This document shows positions 37,344 through 49,973 of a DNA stretch of 64,000 nt, piece by piece. The notes beneath the pieces are model-generated. The model was not told the DNA's origin and made no database searches. It saw only the letters and a program-made list of their open reading frames with translations. The stretch lies in the NCBI RefSeq assembly GCF_000373365.1, contig NZ_KB891219.1:290123-354122 (forward strand). The letters are read 5' to 3'. Made by a program: the position numbers and the translations under genes. The first letter of the stretch is position 1, and each line of letters begins with the position of its first letter. The stretch comes from Parafrankia discariae (GTDB lineage: Bacteria > Actinomycetota > Actinomycetes > Frankiales > Frankiaceae).

Positions 37344-38672
37344 ATGGACTCCGGTGATCTTCTTCTCGTCTTCATCGCCGCGGTGACCGCGCTCGCCGCG
37401 GCCGGCCTGGGCGCGGTGGACGCGGGGCTGACCCGGGTGTCCCGGGTCAGCGTCGACGAGTTCGCCCGCCACGGCAAGGCGGGGGCGGCGAACCTCGCCC
37501 GGGTTGTCGCCGACCCCGGCCGTTATCTGGCGTTGTTGCTGCTGCTGCGGATCGCCGGCGAGATGGTCGCCGCGGCCTGCATCACCGTCCTGGCCGTGCA
37601 CGCGTACGGCTCCGGGTTCGCCGCGGTCGGGCTGGGCGCGCTGGTGTCGACGCTCGTCGCCTACATCCTCGTCGGCGTGATGTTCCGGACGCTCGGCCGC
37701 CAGCACGCGCCGGCGGTGTCGCTGGCCACCGCGGGGCTGACCATCCGGCTGGCGAAGGTCTTCGGCCCGCTGCCCCGCCTGCTGATCGCGTTCGGCAACG
37801 CGGTGACCCCAGGCCCCGGCTACCGCGACGGCCCGTTCGCCTCCGAGGCGGAGCTGCGCGACCTCGTCGACCTCGCCGAGGAGAACGAGGTCATCGAGCC
37901 CGGGGAACGCGACATGATCGCCTCGGTGTTCGAGCTGGGGGACACGCTCGTCCGCGAGGTGATGGTGCCGCGGCCCGACATGGTCTTCATCGAGTCCGAC
38001 AAGACCGTCCGGCAGGCCATCTCGCTGGCGCTGCGCAGCGGCTTCTCCCGCATCCCGGTGATTGGCGAGAGCATCGACGACGTCGTCGGCATCGGCTTCC
38101 TCAAGGACATGGTCGGCTGGGAGCGTGACGGGCGGGAGAGCAGCCGGGTCGCGGAGGTCATGCGCCCGCCCGTGCTCGTCCCGGAGAGCAAGCCCGCCGA
38201 CGACCTGCTGCGCGAGATGCAGGCGTCGCGCACCCACATGGCCATCGTCATCGACGAGTACGGCGGCACCGCCGGCCTGGTGACCATCGAGGACGTCCTC
38301 GAGGAGATCGTCGGTGAGATCACGGACGAGTACGACAGCGCCACCCCGCCGGTCGAGTGGCTCGACGACGACACCGCCCGGGTGACGGCGCGCCTGGACG
38401 TCGACGACCTCGCGGGGCTGTTCGGCGTCGACGAGCTGCCCGGCGCGCAGGACGTCGAGACGGTGGGCGGGCTGCTCGCGAACGCGCTCGGCCGGGTGCC
38501 CATCCCCGGCGCGACCACGGACATCGCCGGCCTGCGGCTGTCGGCCGAGCGCGCGGCCGGGCGGCGCAACCAGATCGGCACCGTCGTCGTCCACCGGCTG
38601 TCCCCGGCTCCCCGCACCGACGAGGAGCCGGGCGACCCGCCGGGCCCAGCGAGCAGAAAGGTGACATCGTGA
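37344..38672 (+). CDS. CBS-domain transporter, CorC/HlyC family
   Basis: 442-residue membrane protein of the CNNM/CorC group. An N-terminal DUF21 domain with about four transmembrane segments is followed by two CBS domains (EVMVPRPDMVFIESDKTVRQAISLALRSGFSRIPVIGESIDDVVGIGFLKDMV...) and the C-terminal CorC_HlyC domain (DVETVGGLLANALGRVPIPGATTDIAGLRL). Members transport or control Mg2+ or Co2+; old annotations say hemolysin. Located in the phoH-ybeY-era string as in mycobacteria (Rv2366c). Confidence 0.92.
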   Translation: MDSGDLLLVFIAAVTALAAAGLGAVDAGLTRVSRVSVDEFARHGKAGAANLARVVADPGRYLALLLLLRIAGEMVAAACITVLAVHAYGSGFAAVGLGALVSTLVAYILVGVMFRTLGRQHAPAVSLATAGLTIRLAKVFGPLPRLLIAFGNAVTPGPGYRDGPFASEAELRDLVDLAEENEVIEPGERDMIASVFELGDTLVREVMVPRPDMVFIESDKTVRQAISLALRSGFSRIPVIGESIDDVVGIGFLKDMVGWERDGRESSRVAEVMRPPVLVPESKPADDLLREMQASRTHMAIVIDEYGGTAGLVTIEDVLEEIVGEITDEYDSATPPVEWLDDDTARVTARLDVDDLAGLFGVDELPGAQDVETVGGLLANALGRVPIPGATTDIAGLRLSAERAAGRRNQIGTVVVHRLSPAPRTDEEPGDPPGPASRKVTS

Positions 38673-39052
38673 CGTCTCCAACCCCGCCGGTCGGCCTCGC
38701 CCTCGAGGCCGAGGACGGGAAGCTGGTGGTGCTGGCCCGGTCCGCCCGGCTGCGCGCCTACACGTCCGCGGGCCAGCCGGCCGAGGGCGCGGCGGTGCGG
38801 GACACCGACGGCCGGACGTACGCCGCGGCGACCGTCTCCCACACCCGGCCCGAGCTGGCCACGTCGGCGCTGCGCGCCGCGGTGGTGGCGGCGGCCTCCA
38901 GCGGAGCCCGCCGCTTCGAGGCCGCGGTCGTGGTGACCGAGGCCGCCGAGGCCGCCGCCGACGACCTGGCGATGCTCGCCGAGTTCGGTGCCGGGGTGCC
39001 CCTCTACCTCGCCGGTCCCGACGGCGTCGCCCGCACCCGGACGTCGAGCTAG
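38669..39052 (+). CDS. Cytidine-deaminase-like protein without the zinc site
   Basis: 127-residue protein corresponding in position to mycobacterial Rv2365c and in length to cytidine deaminase. The pattern (YTSAGQPAEGAAVRDTDGRTYAAATVSHTRPELATSALRAAVVAAASSGARRFEAAVVV) resembles the deaminase fold, but the H/C-A-E motif and the PCxxC zinc ligands are replaced: LATSALRAAV occupies the CAE position. It is probably not a deaminase; a structural or binding role is likely. Starts at GTG 38669, overlapping the corC stop; ends one base into era. Confidence 0.75.
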   Translation: MTSPTPPVGLALEAEDGKLVVLARSARLRAYTSAGQPAEGAAVRDTDGRTYAAATVSHTRPELATSALRAAVVAAASSGARRFEAAVVVTEAAEAAADDLAMLAEFGAGVPLYLAGPDGVARTRTSS

Positions 39053-39984
39053 TGGACATCGAGCTCGTCGACCCGGCGACGGACTTCCGGTCGGGGTTCG
39101 CCTGTCTGGTGGGGCGGCCCAACGCCGGCAAGTCGACGCTGACGAACGCCCTGGTGGGGACGAAGGTGGCGATCACCTCCGGGCGACCGCAGACGACCCG
39201 CCACGCCATCCGGGGCATCATCAACCGCCCCGACGCGCAGCTCATCCTGGTCGACACCCCGGGGCTGCACCGCCCGCGCACCCTGCTCGGCCAGCGGCTC
39301 AACGACGTCGTCCGCACGACGCTGTCCGAGGTCGATGTGATCGGCTTCTGCATGCCCGCCGACGAGCCGCTCGGCCGCGGCGACCGTTTCATCGCCGACG
39401 AGCTGGGCCGGATGGCGGGGCGCACCCCGGTGGTCGCGATCCTGACCAAGGTCGACGCGGTCAGCGACCCGGACCGGGTCGGCGCCCGGCTGCTCGAGAT
39501 CTCCGGGCTGGGCGACTTCGCCGACATCGTGCCGGTGAGCGCCGTGTCGTCCTTCCAGGTCGGCACGCTGGCCGACGTGCTCGTCGCCCGGCTGCCCGAG
39601 GGCCCGCGGCTCTACCCCGACGGCGAGCTGACCGACGAACCCGAGCAGGTCATGGTCGCCGAGCTGATCCGCGAGGCGGCGCTGGAGGGGGTGCGCGACG
39701 AGCTGCCGCACTCACTGGCCGTGGTGGTCGAGGAGATGATCCCGCGGGAGAACCGCCCACAGGACCGGCCGCTGCTCGACGTGCACGTCAACGTGTACGT
39801 GGAGCGGCCGAGCCAGAAGGCGATCGTCATCGGCGCGGGCGGCTCCCGGCTGCGCGACGTGGGCACCCGGGCCCGGACCCAGATCGAGGCGCTGCTGGGC
39901 ACCCCGATCTACCTGGACCTGCACGTCAAGGTCGCGAAGGACTGGCAGCGGGACCCGAAGCAGCTGCGCCGGCTGGGCTTCTAG
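39052..39984 (+). CDS. era: GTPase Era
   Basis: 310-residue ribosome-assembly GTPase. G1 GRPNAGKST, RQTTRHAIRG in the switch, G3 DTPG, G4 TKVD, and the C-terminal KH domain (QKAIVIGAGGSRLRDVGTRARTQIEALLGTPIYLDLHVKVAKDWQRDPKQLRRLGF) with intact GxxG-type loop. Starts at GTG 39052 overlapping the previous stop. Last gene of the phoH operon before a convergent NUDIX gene. Confidence 0.97.
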   Translation: MDIELVDPATDFRSGFACLVGRPNAGKSTLTNALVGTKVAITSGRPQTTRHAIRGIINRPDAQLILVDTPGLHRPRTLLGQRLNDVVRTTLSEVDVIGFCMPADEPLGRGDRFIADELGRMAGRTPVVAILTKVDAVSDPDRVGARLLEISGLGDFADIVPVSAVSSFQVGTLADVLVARLPEGPRLYPDGELTDEPEQVMVAELIREAALEGVRDELPHSLAVVVEEMIPRENRPQDRPLLDVHVNVYVERPSQKAIVIGAGGSRLRDVGTRARTQIEALLGTPIYLDLHVKVAKDWQRDPKQLRRLGF

Positions 39985-40004
39985 GCGTCGCGAGTCGCGA
40001 CACG

Positions 40005-40685
40005 TCACGACGGTGTCGGCAGCCGGCGCCGCAGGCGGTCCCACCAGCGCCGGGCCGGCGACCGCTCGTCGACGGCCCGGCCCGGCGGGGCGCCGACGAT
40101 CTCGCCGTCCACGATCTCGAGGATGGGCGGCACCGGCGGCCGGGCGGGCTTCGAGGCCGCTTCCGGCTCCGGTGCCGCCTCCGGCACCGGAGCCGGGGCG
40201 TCGGCCCGCATCAGCGGTGGGTCGTCCCCGCTGAGCGCGGTGGCCAGCAGGGCCTGCCTGTTGGCCACGATGTAGTCCTTCACCGCGGCCGGCTGGAGGT
40301 CGTACCGGGTGAGCTTCTTGCCCCGCAGGTCGATCCGCTCGACGGCGTAGCGGCCCTTGGCCGGGTTGCCGAACTCGGCGCCGGTACGGCGGTCCAGATC
40401 CATCGAGACGAGCCGGCAGAGGAAGAAGTGCTGCAGGTTCAGGCCCTCGCCGCGGGGCGCGGCGGTCACGTAGACCTGCTGGACCCGGTCCACCACGGCG
40501 CCCAGCTCCTCGGCGAGCTCGCGGTGCAGCGCGTCCTCCACCGAGGCGTCCTCGGGGTCCACACCGCCGCCCGGGGTGGACCAGTAGGGCTTGCGTTTGG
40601 GGAAGGTTCTGCGGAACAGCACCAGCCGCCCGTTCCCGTCGATGATGATGCCTCGCGCCGTCCGCCGAACAACCCGCACCCACAC
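40005..40685 (-). CDS. NUDIX hydrolase
   Basis: 226-residue NUDIX protein. The box GGVDPEDASVEDALHRELAEELGAVV fits Gx5Ex7REUxEExGU, so it should hydrolyse nucleoside diphosphate derivatives; substrate unknown. Residues about 150-226 are a non-conserved Pro/Ala/Glu-rich tail ending in a basic RRWWDRLRRRL. Start GTG 40685. It interrupts the era-recO string from the opposite strand; mycobacteria carry amiA2 at that point. Confidence 0.88.
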   Translation of the reverse strand: MWVRVVRRTARGIIIDGNGRLVLFRRTFPKRKPYWSTPGGGVDPEDASVEDALHRELAEELGAVVDRVQQVYVTAAPRGEGLNLQHFFLCRLVSMDLDRRTGAEFGNPAKGRYAVERIDLRGKKLTRYDLQPAAVKDYIVANRQALLATALSGDDPPLMRADAPAPVPEAAPEPEAASKPARPPVPPILEIVDGEIVGAPPGRAVDERSPARRWWDRLRRRLPTPS

Positions 40686-40825
40686 ATGATGGCGACCGCG
40701 GCGGCGGCGGTCGCCGGAATCCCCCCCGACGCCACGGAGCGGTCCGCTGCCGCCGGGTCCGTCCCGTCGTGCCCCGCGGGCGGCGGCCTACCTGTTCGGG
40801 GGCACGGGCGTGCAACCATGGGAAC

Positions 40826-41557
40826 GTGCCGGTGTATCGCGATGAGGGCGTCGTCCTGAGGACGGCACCCTTCGCCGAGGCCGACCGCGTCGTCACGGTG
40901 CTCACCCGGCGTAACGGCCGGGTCCGCGCGGTGGCCCGGGGGGTGCGGCGGACGTCCTCGCGGTTCGGCGCCCGGCTGGAGCCCGGCACCCACGTCGATC
41001 TCCAGCTGCACGAGGGCCGCTCGCTGGACACGGTGACCCAGGCGGATATCCTCGGCGCCTACGGAGCGACGATCGCCCAGGAGTACGCGCGGTACACGGC
41101 GGCCGCGGTGATGCTGGAGACGGCCGAGCGCCTGACCAGCGAGGAACGCCAGCCCGCCCTGCGGCTGTTCCTGCTGCTCGTCGGTGGCCTGCGTACCCTG
41201 GCGGGCGGTGAGCGCCCGCCGCCGCTGGTCCTGGACGCCTTCCTGCTGCGCTCACTGGCGGTCTCCGGGTACGGCATGGCCCTCGACGCGTGCGCCCGGT
41301 GCGGGGAGCCGGGGCCGCACCACTCGCTGTCCGTTCCCGGCGGCGGCGTAGTGTGCCCGGAATGTCGACCGCGGGGTGCGGCGTCGACGTCTCCGGCCGC
41401 GGTGCGGCTGCTTGCCGACCTCCTGCACGGTGACTGGAACGGCGCCGAGGCGAGCGACGCCCGCGTCCGGCGGGAGGCCGGCGGCATCGTGGCGGCCTAC
41501 CTGCAGTGGCATCTCGAGCGGGCGCTGCGCGCCCTTCCGCACCTCGAACGGACGTGA
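40826..41557 (+). CDS. recO: DNA repair protein RecO
   Basis: 243-residue recombination mediator that loads RecA via RecFOR. OB-fold N-terminus ([39 protein letters not shown]) and the four-cysteine zinc motif (CARCGEPG...VVCPEC) are present. GTG 40826 gives the canonical start; the open frame from 40769 has no similarity. It is followed by uppS after 50 bp. Confidence 0.95.
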   Translation: MPVYRDEGVVLRTAPFAEADRVVTVLTRRNGRVRAVARGVRRTSSRFGARLEPGTHVDLQLHEGRSLDTVTQADILGAYGATIAQEYARYTAAAVMLETAERLTSEERQPALRLFLLLVGGLRTLAGGERPPPLVLDAFLLRSLAVSGYGMALDACARCGEPGPHHSLSVPGGGVVCPECRPRGAASTSPAAVRLLADLLHGDWNGAEASDARVRREAGGIVAAYLQWHLERALRALPHLERT

Positions 41558-41607
41558 AATGGGGGGTCGGTCGTGGCGCCGTCGGCCCGGACGAGAGGAT
41601 GTCGGCT

Positions 41608-42405
41608 GTGAGCCTGCGTGAAGAGGTGGGCCGGCGGTTCCGCGATCCGCGTCCTCATCCGTCCGGAGCGCAGCCGCCGCAGTTGCCGCCGGCGCTGGTC
41701 CCGCGGCATGTCGGGATCGTCATGGACGGCAACGGGCGCTGGGCGAAGCTGCGCGGCCTGCCCCGGACGAAGGGGCACGAGGCGGGCGAGGAGGCGCTGT
41801 TCGACTGCGTCGAGGGCGCCATCGAGATGGGCGTCCGCTGGCTGTCGGTGTACGCGTTCTCCACGGAGAACTGGAAGCGCTCGCCGGACGAGGTGGCGTT
41901 CCTGATGCGGTTCACCGACGGCGTGTTCGGCCGGCGGATCGACGACATGGACTCACTCGGAGTCCGGGTCCGCTGGGCGGGCCGCCGGCCCCGGCTGTGG
42001 GGCAACGTGATCCGGCGGCTGGAGTCGGCGGAGCAGCGCACCCGGGACAACGACCGGCTCACGCTCGTGATGTGCGTGAACTACGGCGGGCGGGCCGAGC
42101 TGGCGGACGCCGCCGCGGCGATCGCCCGCGACGTGCGGGCCGGCCTGCTGCGCCCGGAGCGGGTCAACGAGGAGACCGTCGCCCGGTACCTCGACGAGCC
42201 CGACATGCCGGACGTCGACCTGCTCATCCGGACCTCCGGCGAGCAGCGGCTGAGCAACTTCCTGCTCTGGCAGGCCGCGTACGCCGAGTTCTCCTTCGTG
42301 CCCACGCTGTGGCCCGACTTCGACCGCCGGGATCTGTGGCTGGCCTGTGAGGAGTATGCCCGCCGGGACCGGCGCTACGGCGGGATCATCACCAACCGTG
42401 CCTGA
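41608..42405 (+). CDS. uppS: Polyprenyl diphosphate synthase (UPP synthase)
   Basis: 265-residue cis-prenyltransferase making the C50/C55 lipid carrier for cell-wall precursors. The catalytic start [28 protein letters not shown] and the later [15 protein letters not shown] are typical. GAGAGG (41593-41598) lies 9 nt before GTG 41608, so I prefer that to ATG 41599, which adds three residues. It overlaps the next gene by 8 bp. Confidence 0.96.
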   Translation: MSLREEVGRRFRDPRPHPSGAQPPQLPPALVPRHVGIVMDGNGRWAKLRGLPRTKGHEAGEEALFDCVEGAIEMGVRWLSVYAFSTENWKRSPDEVAFLMRFTDGVFGRRIDDMDSLGVRVRWAGRRPRLWGNVIRRLESAEQRTRDNDRLTLVMCVNYGGRAELADAAAAIARDVRAGLLRPERVNEETVARYLDEPDMPDVDLLIRTSGEQRLSNFLLWQAAYAEFSFVPTLWPDFDRRDLWLACEEYARRDRRYGGIITNRA

Positions 42406-42802
42406 GTTCGACGGACCGGGGGCTCCGGTGGTGGCGGTCCTGCGCTTCGAGGTGCCGGAGCCGGCCCGGGCCGGCTTCGCGGCGGCCGGGGAACGAGTGG
42501 TGGCGGCGCTCGCCGGCCAGCGCGGGTTTCGTTCGGCCCGGCTCGGTCGGGCCGTCGACGAGCCGGCGGCCTGGCTGCTGGTGACCGAGTGGGCCGGGCC
42601 CGGGGCCTGGCGGCGGGCGCTGTCCGCCTTCGCCGTGCGGTGCGAGCTGACGCCGCTGCTGGCCTGGGCCCAGGAGGCGCCCGGAGCCTTCGAGGTGCTG
42701 CACGAACGGGAGGCCGGCGGCGCGGCGCGTTCACACGGGTCCGCGCTGGCGCCGGACGCCGCCGTGGCCGCGCCCGGCGCGCGCGACCAGGGCGGGCGGT
42801 AG
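42398..42802 (+). CDS. ABM-like small protein
   Basis: 134-residue protein with a ferredoxin-like alpha-beta pattern ([68 protein letters not shown]) of the antibiotic biosynthesis monooxygenase superfamily. The fold assignment is by pattern only. It begins at GTG 42398 within the end of uppS, so is co-translated. Role unknown. The last 20 residues are low-complexity. Confidence 0.7.
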   Translation: MPEFDGPGAPVVAVLRFEVPEPARAGFAAAGERVVAALAGQRGFRSARLGRAVDEPAAWLLVTEWAGPGAWRRALSAFAVRCELTPLLAWAQEAPGAFEVLHEREAGGAARSHGSALAPDAAVAAPGARDQGGR

Positions 42803-42829
42803 CGGCGCCGCCACCCGGTAGCCTCGGCG

Positions 42830-45952
<3,123 letters not shown>

Positions 45953-46023
45953 GCCCCCGTCGCGGAGCACCCAGGTGCGCCCGGGAGGTTTGGGCGGGTC
46001 CCGGACGGCTAACGTGACATCGC

Positions 46024-46710
46024 GTGGACCTGTCCCTCCGGCGGCTTGTGCCCCGTCCGCCCTCGGCGTCCTGGTTCAGGGTGCCCTGGTGGCGCTGGGC
46101 GGCCCGAATCGTCGCGGTCATCGTCGGGATCGTGCTGCTCGGGTCGGTGCTGACCTTCGGGCAGGTGTGGTGGGTCGGGCGCGGTGACGACCGGCGTGTC
46201 TCCGACACGCTGATCGTCCTGGGCGCCTCGCAGTACGACGGCCGGCCGTCGGCCATCCTGGCCGCCCGCCTCGACCACGCCCTGGAGCTCTACCGGGCCG
46301 GGGTCGCGCCGCGGATCATCACGGTGGGCGGCAACCAGCCGGGGGACCGCTTCACCGAGGCCGAGGCGTCCGGGTCCTACCTGCGTGACCGCGGTGTCCC
46401 GTCCAGCGCCGTGCTGGTGGTGCCCCAGGGCGTCGACACGCTGTCGTCGCTGACCGCGGTGGCCGGCCTGATGGACAGCCGGCAGTGGCGCTCCGCGGTG
46501 GTGGTGACCGACCGCTGGCACAGCCTGCGCTCCCGGGCGATCGCCGCGGATCTCGGCGTCGACGCGGTGACGTCGCCGGCGACGGCGGGCCCGGCCAACC
46601 GCGGGTTCGGCACCCAGATCCGGTACATCCTGCGGGAGGGGGTCGGGTACCGCTTCTACCAGCTGTTCCACCGGGCCTCGCCGTCCGCGGCGCACACTCC
46701 CGCCGTCTGA
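46024..46710 (+). CDS. DUF218 (YdcF/SanA-like) membrane-anchored protein
   Basis: 228-residue protein with one N-terminal transmembrane helix (WAARIVAVIVGIVLLGSVLTFGQVWWV) and a DUF218 domain (DTLIVLGASQYDGRPSAILAARLDHALELYRAGVAPRIITVGGNQ...EAEASGSYLRDRGVP...VVVTDRWHSLRS). Related proteins (SanA, ElyC) affect envelope integrity and lipid-carrier metabolism. Start GTG 46024. The adjacency to uppS products is suggestive only. Confidence 0.88.
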   Translation: MDLSLRRLVPRPPSASWFRVPWWRWAARIVAVIVGIVLLGSVLTFGQVWWVGRGDDRRVSDTLIVLGASQYDGRPSAILAARLDHALELYRAGVAPRIITVGGNQPGDRFTEAEASGSYLRDRGVPSSAVLVVPQGVDTLSSLTAVAGLMDSRQWRSAVVVTDRWHSLRSRAIAADLGVDAVTSPATAGPANRGFGTQIRYILREGVGYRFYQLFHRASPSAAHTPAV

Positions 46711-47146
46711 CCCGCCCGAGGGCCCCGGGGCGGGTGCCTCATCGGGGTGGCGCCCCGCGACCGCGGCCGTGATGATCACCACGGCGCGGCGCCGGGACGG
46801 GACGGGTGGACGTCGCGGGCCGCCCCGGGTAGTCCCTGCGTCCGGGCCGATCGGCAGGTGCCCGCGGGCCGGGCGGGCCGGCGCCGGACGGGGCGGTGTG
46901 ACGAAGGCGTAAATCCGCCCGGCGTGGCGGGCCGTAGGTGCTGGTACGGTTCGGATCGCGGAGTGACGGGGTACCGCGACAGGCGACGGAACGCCCGGGT
47001 CGGCCGGCCCTTGACACATCCATGTACTCGACCTGCGCAGGCCGTAGGACCGCGAGAGCACCTGTCACGCCGGCGCGCGCCGGCTGGCACACCGGCCCTG
47101 ACCAGGACGACCGAATATCAGCACGATGCTGACTAAGGAGGCTGGT
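46711..47146. other. 436-bp gap upstream of transketolase
   Basis: No gene is supported; an open frame 46747-47136 is Arg/Pro-rich noise. Contents noted: TTGACA at 47011-47016 without a matching -10; a perfect 16-bp palindrome GCCGGCGCGCGCCGGC at 47069-47084; and the Shine-Dalgarno AAGGAGG at 47135-47141. A long 5' leader of tkt is possible. Confidence 0.35.
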
Positions 47147-49030
47147 GTGGCAACTCCCGTGTCCGAAGTGGTCGGTGTCGCCGACCTGGAGACGGTTCGG
47201 GAACTCGCACAGCAGCTGCGGGTCGACTCGGTGCGCAGCAGCACCTCGGCCGGATCCGGTCACCCGACCTCCTCCATGTCCGCCGCGGACGTCATGGCGG
47301 TGCTGCTGACGCGCCACCTGCGCTACGACTGGGACACCCCGGACGACCCGGCGAACGACCACCTGATCTTCTCCAAGGGGCACGCCTCGCCCCTGATCTA
47401 CTCGATGTTCAAGGCGGTCGGCGTCGTCACCGACGACGAGCTCATGACCGGCTACCGCCGGTTCGGGCACCGCCTGCAGGGCCACCCGACCCCGGTCCTG
47501 CCGTGGGTCGACGTGGCCACCGGGTCACTCGGCCAGGGCCTGCCCGACGCGGTCGGGGTCGCGCTGGCCGGCAAGTACCTGGACAAGGTCCCGTACCGGG
47601 TCTGGGTGGTCTGCGGCGACAGCGAGATGGCCGAGGGCTCGATGTGGGAGGCGCTGGACAAGGCCGCCTTCTACGGCCTGTCCAACCTGATCGCGATCGT
47701 GGACGTCAACCGCCTCGGCCAGCGTGGTCCGACCGAGTTCGGCTGGGACATGGACTCCTACGCCCGCCGGGCCGAGGCGTTCGGCGCCCGCGCGGTCGTG
47801 ATCGACGGCCACGACCTGGGCGCGATCGACGCCGCGCTCGCCGACGCCGAGGACGCCTCCCGGCCCACGGTGATCCTGGCCCGCACCCGCAAGGGCGAGG
47901 GCTTCTCCGAGATCGCCGACGCCGAGGGCTGGCACGGCAAGCCGCTGCCCGAGGACATGGCCGCCCGGGCGATCATCGAACTGGGCGGCGAGCGCAACCT
48001 GCGGGTGCGCGGCCCGGTCCCCCCGGTGGACCTGGCCCGCCCGGCCCCGGCCCAGAAGCCGGCGATCAAGCTCCCGACCTACGAGCTGGGCGCCAAGGTC
48101 GCCACCCGGCGCGCCTACGGCCAGGCGCTGGCCGCGGTCGGCGCGCACACCGACGTCGTCGCCCTCGACGCCGAGGTGAGCAACTCGACCTACGCCGAGG
48201 ACTTCGCCAAGGCGCACCCCGATCGGTTCTTCGAGATCTTCATCGCCGAGCAGCAGCTCGTCGCGGCGGCGGTCGGCCTGTCGGTGCGCGGCTACATCCC
48301 GTTCGCGTCGACGTTCGCCGCGTTCTTCTCCCGCGCCTACGACTTCATCCGGATGGCGGCCATCTCGCAGGCCGACATCCGGCTGGTCGGGTCGCACGCC
48401 GGAGTGGAGATCGGTGCGGACGGCCCGTCCCAGATGGCGCTCGAGGATCTCGCGATGATGCGGGCCGTGGGCGGCTCGACGGTGCTCTACCCGAGCGACG
48501 CGACCTCCGCGGCCAAGCTGATCGAGGCGATGGTCGGGATCTCCGGCGTGAGCTACATGCGGACGACCCGCGGTGCCTACCCGGTGCTCTACGGTCCGGA
48601 CGAGACGTTCGCGCCGGGCGGTTCCAAGGTGCTGCGCAGCTCCGACGCCGACACCGTGACGCTGATCGGCGCCGGGGTCACCCTGCACCACTGCCTGGCC
48701 GCCGCCGACGTGCTCGCCGGTGAGGGCGTCTCGGCCCGGGTGATCGACCTGTACTCGGTCAAGCCGGTGGACACCGCGACCCTGGCGGAGGCGGCGCGGG
48801 CGACCGGCGGGCGCCTCGTCGTGGCCGAGGACCACTACGCCGAGGGCGGCCTCGGCAGTGCGGTGCTCGAGGGCCTCGCGGGTGTCCTGCGGGACGGCAG
48901 CGTCTCGCTGCGGCTGGCGCATCTCGCCGTCGGTCAGCTGCCCGGCTCCGGTACCCCGGACGAGCTGCTGGACTTCGCCGGCATCTCCACGCCGCACATC
49001 GTCGAGGCGGCGCGCGGCCTGCTGCGTTAG
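47147..49030 (+). CDS. tkt: Transketolase, short form
   Basis: 627-residue thiamin-diphosphate enzyme of the pentose phosphate pathway. ThDP motif is GDSEMAEGSMWEALDKAAFYGLSNLIAIVDVN; the catalytic region VDVATGSLGQGLPDAVG and EIFIAEQQLVAAAVGLSVRG follow. Length and order match the shorter animal-like transketolases rather than the about 660-residue bacterial type. The start is GTG 47147: AAGGAGG (47135-47141) ends 5 nt upstream, and the ATG at 47126 is not needed. Ends before a strong terminator. A second, longer transketolase elsewhere cannot be excluded. Confidence 0.95.
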   Translation: MATPVSEVVGVADLETVRELAQQLRVDSVRSSTSAGSGHPTSSMSAADVMAVLLTRHLRYDWDTPDDPANDHLIFSKGHASPLIYSMFKAVGVVTDDELMTGYRRFGHRLQGHPTPVLPWVDVATGSLGQGLPDAVGVALAGKYLDKVPYRVWVVCGDSEMAEGSMWEALDKAAFYGLSNLIAIVDVNRLGQRGPTEFGWDMDSYARRAEAFGARAVVIDGHDLGAIDAALADAEDASRPTVILARTRKGEGFSEIADAEGWHGKPLPEDMAARAIIELGGERNLRVRGPVPPVDLARPAPAQKPAIKLPTYELGAKVATRRAYGQALAAVGAHTDVVALDAEVSNSTYAEDFAKAHPDRFFEIFIAEQQLVAAAVGLSVRGYIPFASTFAAFFSRAYDFIRMAAISQADIRLVGSHAGVEIGADGPSQMALEDLAMMRAVGGSTVLYPSDATSAAKLIEAMVGISGVSYMRTTRGAYPVLYGPDETFAPGGSKVLRSSDADTVTLIGAGVTLHHCLAAADVLAGEGVSARVIDLYSVKPVDTATLAEAARATGGRLVVAEDHYAEGGLGSAVLEGLAGVLRDGSVSLRLAHLAVGQLPGSGTPDELLDFAGISTPHIVEAARGLLR

Positions 49031-49039
49031 TGGTTCACC

Positions 49040-49077
49040 CCGCCCTGCCGGTCCGGGAACCCGGACCGGCAGGGCGG
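49040..49077. terminator. Strong bidirectional terminator between tkt and the PH protein
   Basis: An 18-bp perfect stem (49040-49057 with 49060-49077) closes on two unpaired bases, 10 bp after the tkt stop. Convergent gene on the other strand ends at 49121. No T-run. Confidence 0.8.
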
Positions 49078-49120
49078 AAGTGGTTGTTGACGTGCACCCC
49101 GCCCGGAAAGAGAGACGGGA

Positions 49121-49660
49121 TCAGTCGTCGCCTGCCGGGGACGGGCCGCCACCGAAGGTCATGTCGACCAGGGTGAGGTAGAGCCGGTCCGGCCGCGGCA
49201 GGAAATTGATCTTTGACAGGGCCTGGTCCTGCCCCGCGGACTCGACCACGAACTCGCCGTAGCCGAGGAGCCGCCCGAGCGGGTCCCGGTTGTAGGTGAG
49301 ATCCGTGATCTTCGACAGCGGCATCGTCTGGACCTTCCGGAAGACGATGCCGGACACCTTCAGCAACCGCTTGTCGGTGATCATCAGGTGGTCGAAGTGC
49401 CAGTCCGCGATCTTCCAGAGCATCCGGAGGATCATGAAGAGGGCGAAGTACCACAGCACGGTGGTGATCGGGCCGGCCTCGTAGCCCTGTGCCGCGAACA
49501 GGATGCTCACGACGACCGCGAGCAGGACCGCACCCAGCGTCTGCAGCAGGATCGGCAGCATGATGGCCCAGTGCAGCCGGACCATCATCACCAGGCGTTC
49601 CTGGGAGGCCAGGTACTTGGTGTCCCGCAGCGCGGGGTCGGGAAGCTGGAGTCTCACCAC
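49121..49660 (-). CDS. Bacterial PH-domain membrane protein (DUF304)
   Basis: 179-residue protein. Two transmembrane helices (AIMLPILLQTLGAVLLAVVVSILFAA and TTVLWYFALFMILRMLWKIAD) are followed by a bacterial pleckstrin-homology domain (DHLMITDKRLLKVSGIVFRKVQTMPLSKITDLTYNRDPLGRLLGYGEFVVESAGQDQALSKINFLPRPDRLYLTLVDM). Function unknown; such proteins are common in actinobacteria. Start GTG 49660. Precedes, on the same strand, the small membrane protein gene by 51 bp. Confidence 0.88.
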   Translation of the reverse strand: MVRLQLPDPALRDTKYLASQERLVMMVRLHWAIMLPILLQTLGAVLLAVVVSILFAAQGYEAGPITTVLWYFALFMILRMLWKIADWHFDHLMITDKRLLKVSGIVFRKVQTMPLSKITDLTYNRDPLGRLLGYGEFVVESAGQDQALSKINFLPRPDRLYLTLVDMTFGGGPSPAGDD

Positions 49661-49711
49661 ACTCTCACCACGGACGAAGTTTCGCAGACATGAGGGCCCG
49701 CCGGGACCGCA

Positions 49712-49867
49712 TCACAGGGCCGTGTTGGTCACGAACTCCGACACTCCGTTCCCGATGTCCTGGAGCCAGCCGAGCACTCGGTCGATGATGCTCGCGGCGC
49801 TGTCCGGTGCGGTGACGACGAAGAAGATGAGAAACGCGATCGCACCGTACTTGACGATCTTGTCCAC
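49712..49867 (-). CDS. 51-residue membrane protein
   Basis: Short gene with start GTG 49867 (VDKIVKYGAIAFLIFFVVTAPDSAASIIDRVLGWLQDIGNGVSEFVTNTAL). GGAGG lies 7 nt upstream, which makes it real. One transmembrane helix (YGAIAFLIFFVVT) and an amphipathic tail. Divergent from dgt. Function unknown; similar small proteins beside dgt and dnaG occur in actinobacteria as I recall. Confidence 0.75.
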   Translation of the reverse strand: MDKIVKYGAIAFLIFFVVTAPDSAASIIDRVLGWLQDIGNGVSEFVTNTAL

Positions 49868-49973
49868 GGCGGGCCTCCGGGCCGAGTTGGGGGAACGGGG
49901 TGCGCCCAAAGTATCGTCGTTGCGATCGACGTAGGTACGTGAATCGCGCCGATACGCTCGGCAGCGTGGTCTA

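Noticed and set aside
46747-47136. 129-codon frame upstream of tkt
   Set aside because: Arg/Pro-rich with no ribosome site, running into the tkt leader.
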